Assembly (NCBI RefSeq): GCF_002102185.1 | Contig: NZ_LQOW01000024.1 | Location: 310,001-374,000, forward strand | Direction of reading: 5' to 3' | Origin: Mycobacterium fragae | GTDB lineage: Bacteria; Actinomycetota; Actinomycetes; Mycobacteriales; Mycobacteriaceae | Length of the DNA: 64,000 bases | Part shown: positions 57,686 through 64,000 of the stretch, in pieces | How positions within the stretch are numbered: the stretch's first letter is position 1 | Layout: each line of letters starts with the position of its first letter | The notes under the pieces: generated by a model | The model's database searches: none | Seen by the model: the letters and a program-made list of their open reading frames with translations, nothing else | Told to the model about the DNA's origin: nothing | Made by a program: the position numbers and the translations under genes

Positions 57686-58975
57686 TCAGGAGTGCCAGAC
57701 CTTTCGCAGAGCGACCGACATCTGCCGGGACCGGTCGCGTGCGGTCGCCACATCCGCCGCGGTGACCACGGCCAGCCCGCGCCGGCGCCCGCCGTCGGGC
57801 TGATGCCGGTCGAACACCAGGATGTCGCTTTCCGGCACTTCCAGCGCTTGGGCCAGCGCGCCGCCGATCGGACCGGTGTCCTCGGTCACGGTGTCGACGG
57901 CGTCGTGGCCGGAGTAGATCAGCTGCGCCGCGCCCGGCGAAATCATGATGGTGTCGGCGGCCAGACCGAGGATCGCCCGGGCCTGCAGCTCGAACTCCGA
58001 TAGCCGCTGGGTACGCAGCGTCACCAGGCCCCACTCATACGGCAGGGCGCTGACGTCGTTGAAGTACACCTCGTCGCCGCGGACCATCAGTTCCACACCG
58101 AAGAGGCCACGCCCCCCGAGCGCCTTGACGATGCGCGCGGCGATCGACTTGGCGGCGTCCAGCGCGACCGGGCTCATCTCCTGCGGCTGCCAGGATTCCA
58201 GCACCTCACCGGCGGGCTCGTCGTGCCCGATCGGCGCGCAGAATTCGAGCACCGGACCCGTCGGCCCGTCCCTGCGCACGGTCAGCAGTGTGACATGCAC
58301 GTCGACCTCGACGATGGTCTCGGCCATGACCCGGTTATGGGTCAGCGGGCCGCCTGCGGACAGCGCGTGCTGCCAGGCCGCTTCGACGTCTTGTGGTTGG
58401 GAGATCACCGACTGCCCTTGGCCGGCCACCCGCGCCGCCGGCTGCACGCGCAGCGGGTAACCGGCATGGTCGGCCACCGCGCGTAATTCATCGAGCGATC
58501 CGGCGAACCAGAACGGGGCGGTGGGCAGCCCCAGCTCGTCGGCGGCCAGCCGCCGCAAGCCTTCCCGATCGGCGGTGAGCCGGACGCTGCGCGCGGTGGG
58601 GAAAACCTCCGCGAAACCGCCTTCGGCCGCGGCGGTCAACGCATCGGGGGCGACCACGTCGGTTACCGCCACCACGAAATTCGGCTGTAGCCGCCCGATC
58701 ACCGCGGTCAACTCGTCGCTGTCGGTCAGCTTGACCACCAGTGACTGATCGGCGACTCGATGCGCAGGCGCGTCGGCATACCGCTCGACGGCGATCACCT
58801 CAGCGCCAAGCCGCTGAAAGGCGATCGCGAGCTCGCGGCCGAATTCCCCCGAGCCCAGCAGCATTACCCGGGTGCGGTGCGAGTCACGGTCAGCGTCAGA
58901 TGGTTCGTGCTTCCCGTGGGTCGGCTCGTCTCGCGTCACGCCCTCGGCCACGGGCTCACCTTCTCCCTCAGTCAT
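57686..58975 (-). CDS. purT: Formate-dependent phosphoribosylglycinamide formyltransferase PurT
   Basis: 429 residues from ATG 58975 (M. tuberculosis Rv0389 about 419). An ATP-grasp enzyme that makes formyl-GAR from formate, ATP and GAR in purine synthesis. Signatures: RVMLLGSGEFGRELAIAFQRLGAEVIAVERYADAPAHRVAD, AETIVEVDVHVTLLTVRRDG, GLFGVELMVRGDEVYFNDVSALPYEWGLVTL and GGALAQALEVPESDILVFDRHQ. A -10 box TATTCT lies 11 bases before the ATG. Longer upstream frames are rejected in favour of this promoter. Confidence 0.95.
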   Translation of the reverse strand: MTEGEGEPVAEGVTRDEPTHGKHEPSDADRDSHRTRVMLLGSGEFGRELAIAFQRLGAEVIAVERYADAPAHRVADQSLVVKLTDSDELTAVIGRLQPNFVVAVTDVVAPDALTAAAEGGFAEVFPTARSVRLTADREGLRRLAADELGLPTAPFWFAGSLDELRAVADHAGYPLRVQPAARVAGQGQSVISQPQDVEAAWQHALSAGGPLTHNRVMAETIVEVDVHVTLLTVRRDGPTGPVLEFCAPIGHDEPAGEVLESWQPQEMSPVALDAAKSIAARIVKALGGRGLFGVELMVRGDEVYFNDVSALPYEWGLVTLRTQRLSEFELQARAILGLAADTIMISPGAAQLIYSGHDAVDTVTEDTGPIGGALAQALEVPESDILVFDRHQPDGGRRRGLAVVTAADVATARDRSRQMSVALRKVWHS

Positions 58976-59033
58976 AGTCGTGCTCAAGAATAGGTCCGCT
59001 GACACGACGGGCTGCTTTCGTGATGCAAGTAAC

Positions 59034-59501
59034 ATGGCAGTTATGCTTCCGCGCACTTACCAGCATCAGGTGTGCTCGATCGCCCGCAGCCTGGAACTGA
59101 TCGGCGACCGGTGGACGCTGCTGATCGTTCGGGATGCCCTGCGCGGGGTGCGCCGGTTCGATGATTTCCGCGCTCGGCTAAAGGTGGCGCACAACGTGCT
59201 CAGCGATCGGCTGTCGCGGCTGACGGAGGCGGGCGTGCTCGAGCGCCGCCTCTATCAGGAACGGCCGGATCGCTACGAATACCACCTCACGCAGCAGGGC
59301 CGAGACCTGTGGCCGGTGTTGATGTCCTTGCTGCTGTGGGGTGATCGCTACCTCGCCCCAGACGGTCCACCTCTGCTGCCGCTGCACCGCAATTGCGGAG
59401 GTCGTCTCACTCCCCGTTTCACCTGCGCTGACTGCGGCGCCGGCCTGGGGCCTGCGGATGTCGAACTGACGCCCGGACCCGGCGCCTCCCGAGCCGGGTA
59501 A
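59034..59501 (+). CDS. HxlR-family transcriptional regulator
   Basis: 155 residues from ATG 59034 (ATG 59043 also possible). HxlR winged helix: CSIARSLELIGDRWTLLIVRDALRGVRRFDDFRARLKVAHNVLSDRLSRLTEAGVLERRLYQERPDRYEYHLTQQGRDLWPVL. A Cys-rich tail (NCGGRL and CADCGAGL) could bind zinc or sense redox state; the extra domain is unusual for short HxlR proteins. GATGCAAGTAACATG just before its start resembles the operators found downstream, suggesting autoregulation as well as control of the methyltransferase gene. Confidence 0.92.
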   Translation: MAVMLPRTYQHQVCSIARSLELIGDRWTLLIVRDALRGVRRFDDFRARLKVAHNVLSDRLSRLTEAGVLERRLYQERPDRYEYHLTQQGRDLWPVLMSLLLWGDRYLAPDGPPLLPLHRNCGGRLTPRFTCADCGAGLGPADVELTPGPGASRAG

Positions 59502-59518
59502 CGCATCTCGATGGTCTA

Positions 59519-59531
59519 TTGCATCACGCAA
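59519..59531. promoter_or_regulatory. HxlR operator 1 (near-perfect TTGCATCACGCAA)
   Basis: One mismatch from the perfect palindrome TTGCAT-C-ATGCAA found 32 bp downstream. It sits 18 bp after the HxlR stop and 50 bp before the methyltransferase start. Confidence 0.65.
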
Positions 59532-59550
59532 GTGACTATGCAATTGTAAG

Positions 59551-59563
59551 TTGCATCATGCAA
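59551..59563. promoter_or_regulatory. HxlR operator 2 (perfect TTGCATCATGCAA)
   Basis: TTGCAT and ATGCAA flank a central C. ATGCAA at 59538-59543 and TTGCAT at 59551-59556 also form an inverted pair, so the 45-bp stretch offers overlapping half-sites. The two 13-bp sites are 32 bp apart, about three helical turns. Confidence 0.7.
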
Positions 59564-59581
59564 TCGACTTGGAGGTAGGCC

Positions 59582-60412
59582 GTGACCACCGATCAAATGC
59601 CGTCCAGCAGCACATACCTACTGGGTCATGCCGACGCCGAAGTTCGGCGGTTGCTATTGCAAGCACGGTTGTACGACGACTACACGGAACATGCACTGCG
59701 CCGGGCGGGGCTGCGACCCGGAATGCGGGTGCTGGATGTGGGCTGCGGACCCGGTGATGTGTCGTTTCTGGCCGCGCGGCTGGTGGGGCCTGCGGGCACG
59801 GTGCTCGGCGTGGACGCCGCCGCCGAGATCATCGAGCTCGCGCGCGCCCGCGCCGCTGAACGCGCTGTCTCTTCGGTCCGCTTCGAGCAGGCCGTGATCG
59901 CCGACATCGACCTGGACGAGCCCGTCGACGCGGTGATCGGGCGGTTGATCCTCATGCATGTGCCCGACCCGGTCGCAACACTGCGCCAGCTCGCCGGCCT
60001 GGTCCGGCCGGGCGGATTCATCGCGTTTTCCGAGTTCGACATGACCGCGGCGGGCAGCGTGCCTGACCTGCCGGTGTGGCGGGCGGCGAGGGACGGCATC
60101 ACCGGCACCTTCACGGGCCTGGGCCTCGACCCGGCGTTCGGCGCGACACTGCCGAAGCTGTTTCGACGGGCGGGGCTGGGTTCCCCGCGGTTGACACTCG
60201 GCGCGCCGGTCGGCAGTGCCGGCGACAGCGACCCCGTCGACTTCATCGTCGAGACCTGGCGGTCGATGCTTCCCGCCGCCGAAGGACTGGGCCTGGTCCC
60301 CGATGACCTCGGTGACCTGGACACGCTCCCACAGCGACTACGGGAGGAAGTCGCCGCCGCCGAGGCTGTGGTTCGAATGCCGGCCCTGATCAGTGCTTCG
60401 ACCCAGGTGTAG
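59582..60412 (+). CDS. Class I SAM-dependent methyltransferase
   Basis: 276 residues from GTG 59582 behind GGAGGTAG. SAM motif VLDVGCGPGDVSFLA (residues 50-64), acidic tip VLGVDAAAEIIELAR, and motif post I LILMHVPDPVATLRQLAGLVRPGGFIAFSEFD. It is a small-molecule or lipid methyltransferase of the UbiE/COQ5 style. Two TTGCAT/ATGCAA operators lie directly upstream, so it is probably the main target of the adjacent HxlR protein. The AhpD-like gene follows after 5 bp. Confidence 0.92.
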   Translation: MTTDQMPSSSTYLLGHADAEVRRLLLQARLYDDYTEHALRRAGLRPGMRVLDVGCGPGDVSFLAARLVGPAGTVLGVDAAAEIIELARARAAERAVSSVRFEQAVIADIDLDEPVDAVIGRLILMHVPDPVATLRQLAGLVRPGGFIAFSEFDMTAAGSVPDLPVWRAARDGITGTFTGLGLDPAFGATLPKLFRRAGLGSPRLTLGAPVGSAGDSDPVDFIVETWRSMLPAAEGLGLVPDDLGDLDTLPQRLREEVAAAEAVVRMPALISASTQV

Positions 60413-60417
60413 GACCC

Positions 60418-61470
60418 ATGCCGATGCTGGATCGGCTCTTGCGACGGCAGGTGCGATATATCCGCCTGCCGACCGGTCGCAGCGATCTCGCTGACGCAGT
60501 CGCACATCAGGTCAGGCGCGAGACAGGTGCGCTGTTACCGCCGTTTGCAGTCCACTTGCCTGCCCCCGAAGCGCTGGCCGGATGCTGGGCCATCATGCGC
60601 GAACCGGCGGCGGGGACGACAATGTCCCGCGCGACCAAAGAGGCTGTCGCCGCGACCATCTCAACGATCAACGAGTGCCCGTACTGCGTGGACGTGCACA
60701 CAACCACGCTGTATGCGCTCACGGACTCCGATACCGGGACAAAGGTCGCGACGGGCCGCGATGGCGAGGTGACTGATCCACACCTGCGCCGGATCCTGGC
60801 CTGGGCCAAGGCCACTCGATCCCCGGGATCGCCCACGCTGTCGGACCCACCGTTTCCGGCACTGGCCGCCGCCGAACTCGTCGGCACCGCGTTGGGCTAC
60901 CACTACATCAACCGCATGGTCAGCATCTTCCTGCCGTCGTCGCTGCTGCCGAATGGCGCGCTTGCGCGTGGTCTCAAGCGTCTAATCGGCCCGGCCATCC
61001 GGCGGCGACTGCTCTCGTCGCCGCGCCCCGGCGCTGCATTGCAACATCTTCCCAATGTCGAAGGCGTCAATCTCGACGAGTTCTCTTGGGCAACAACCGG
61101 TTCCATTATCCATGGCGCGTTCACCCGAGCAGCGGCGATTTTCGACATGCTGGGTGCGCAGGCGCTGCCTGCTCCGGTCCGTGAACTGGTGACCGGGCAC
61201 CTCGCGCAGTGGCACGGCGAGCATCCACCGCTATCTCGACAATGGGTTGATGACGCCGTCGCGGAGATCGGTGAGCCGCTGCGCCCGGCCGCGCGATTCG
61301 CGCTGTTGGCTGCCCTGGCTCCGTACCAGATCGACACCCAGATCGTCGAGGAGTTCCGGACTGCCAGCGGCTGGCACAATGCCGACGAACGGATCGTCGC
61401 CGCAGCGGCCTGGTCCTCCTTCGCCGCCGTCCGCCGGATCAACGAATGGATTTGGACCCCGGAAGCCTAG
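60418..61470 (+). CDS. AhpD-like / carboxymuconolactone decarboxylase-family protein
   Basis: 350 residues from ATG 60418 (ATG 60424 equivalent). The AhpD-type redox site is ECPYCVDVHTT, with Cys87, Cys90 and His94, preceded by SRATKEAVAATISTIN. A second AhpD-like helical half without cysteines appears near 225-330 (FTRAAAIFDMLGAQ, VEEFRTASGWHNADERIVAAAAWSSFAAVRRINEWIW). Such proteins reduce peroxides or act as disulfide reductases. Coupled to the methyltransferase, it may protect or process the methylated compound. The length exceeds a single AhpD (about 175), fitting an internal duplication. Confidence 0.85.
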   Translation: MPMLDRLLRRQVRYIRLPTGRSDLADAVAHQVRRETGALLPPFAVHLPAPEALAGCWAIMREPAAGTTMSRATKEAVAATISTINECPYCVDVHTTTLYALTDSDTGTKVATGRDGEVTDPHLRRILAWAKATRSPGSPTLSDPPFPALAAAELVGTALGYHYINRMVSIFLPSSLLPNGALARGLKRLIGPAIRRRLLSSPRPGAALQHLPNVEGVNLDEFSWATTGSIIHGAFTRAAAIFDMLGAQALPAPVRELVTGHLAQWHGEHPPLSRQWVDDAVAEIGEPLRPAARFALLAALAPYQIDTQIVEEFRTASGWHNADERIVAAAAWSSFAAVRRINEWIWTPEA

Positions 61471-61499
61471 GGCTGGACGGTCAGACGTGGCGGGCCTTC

Positions 61500-64000
<2,501 letters not shown>

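Noticed and set aside
57630..57690. tRNA-like string on the minus strand (GGTAGCTCAGCTGTTGTAGA)
   Set aside because: It resembles a tRNA D-arm but no acceptor, anticodon or T-arm pairing follows; the stretch is better explained as the -10 region and start of the SAM-type riboswitch.

Overview
The window is mycobacterial chromosome: high GC, GTG and TTG starts, 4-bp ATGA/GTGA gene overlaps, many apparently leaderless genes, and F420 enzymology (fgd1). Most genes match, in content and order, the M. tuberculosis stretch Rv0427c (xthA) down to Rv0389 (purT), read in the opposite direction. The block Rv0356c–purA–Rv0358 follows. Non-tuberculosis accessory genes are interspersed, and no PE/PPE genes, insertion sequences, CRISPR arrays, rRNA or complete tRNA genes were seen. 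This suggests a Mycobacterium outside the tuberculosis complex. Comparisons with M. tuberculosis come from memory, not from a search.

Layout. 1–5.8 kb: end of xthA, then the giant P-type ATPase ctpH between two small membrane proteins that share a Trp-Pro hairpin motif. 5.8–6.9 kb: a STAS protein and a PAS-ANTAR regulator. 6.9–10.1 kb: TPP riboswitch, thiC, thiD and a hydrolase. 10.2–15.9 kb: accessory oxidation genes (Baeyer-Villiger-like monooxygenase, tandem TetR, DUF2236 operon, MarR plus LLM oxidoreductase). 15.9–22.6 kb: lpqL, a MEDS/ATPase sensor, an SGNH hydrolase, thiG-thiS-thiO behind a second TPP riboswitch, divergent thiE, and mutT3. 22.7–27.3 kb: the Rv0412c–glnH–pknG signalling operon. 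27.4–30.2 kb: a frameshifted DUF559-type gene and a PknD-like pseudokinase with a beta-propeller. 30.2–35.2 kb: fgd1-pta-ackA and a metallo-beta-lactamase-fold enzyme. 35.4–36.4 kb: a hemophore-like secreted protein and a SnoaL protein.

36.3–45.2 kb holds two divergent operons sharing a 43-bp promoter region. One encodes three luciferase-like monooxygenases, a GNAT, a methyltransferase and a DUF3054 protein. The other encodes an SDR, two acyl-CoA dehydrogenases and an SRPBCC protein. 45.2–53.1 kb: a P450, a YihY protein, an SDR, a large amino-acid decarboxylase and ndhA. 53.1–59 kb: a GH5-like enzyme, a lipoprotein, and metZ plus a rhodanese behind a probable SAM-IV-class riboswitch, then purT. 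59–64 kb: an HxlR regulator with TTGCAT/ATGCAA operators, a methyltransferase, an AhpD-like protein, an Rv0356c-type thioesterase, purA, and the start of an Rv0358-like gene.

Main themes: riboswitch control of thiamine and methionine synthesis; compact regulator/operator modules (MarR, TetR, HxlR, P450); a -10 element placed 6–7 nt before the start codon in a dozen genes; and several unusual protein assemblies (CtpH with its flanking hairpin proteins, the degenerate PknD-like kinase, the LLM operon).
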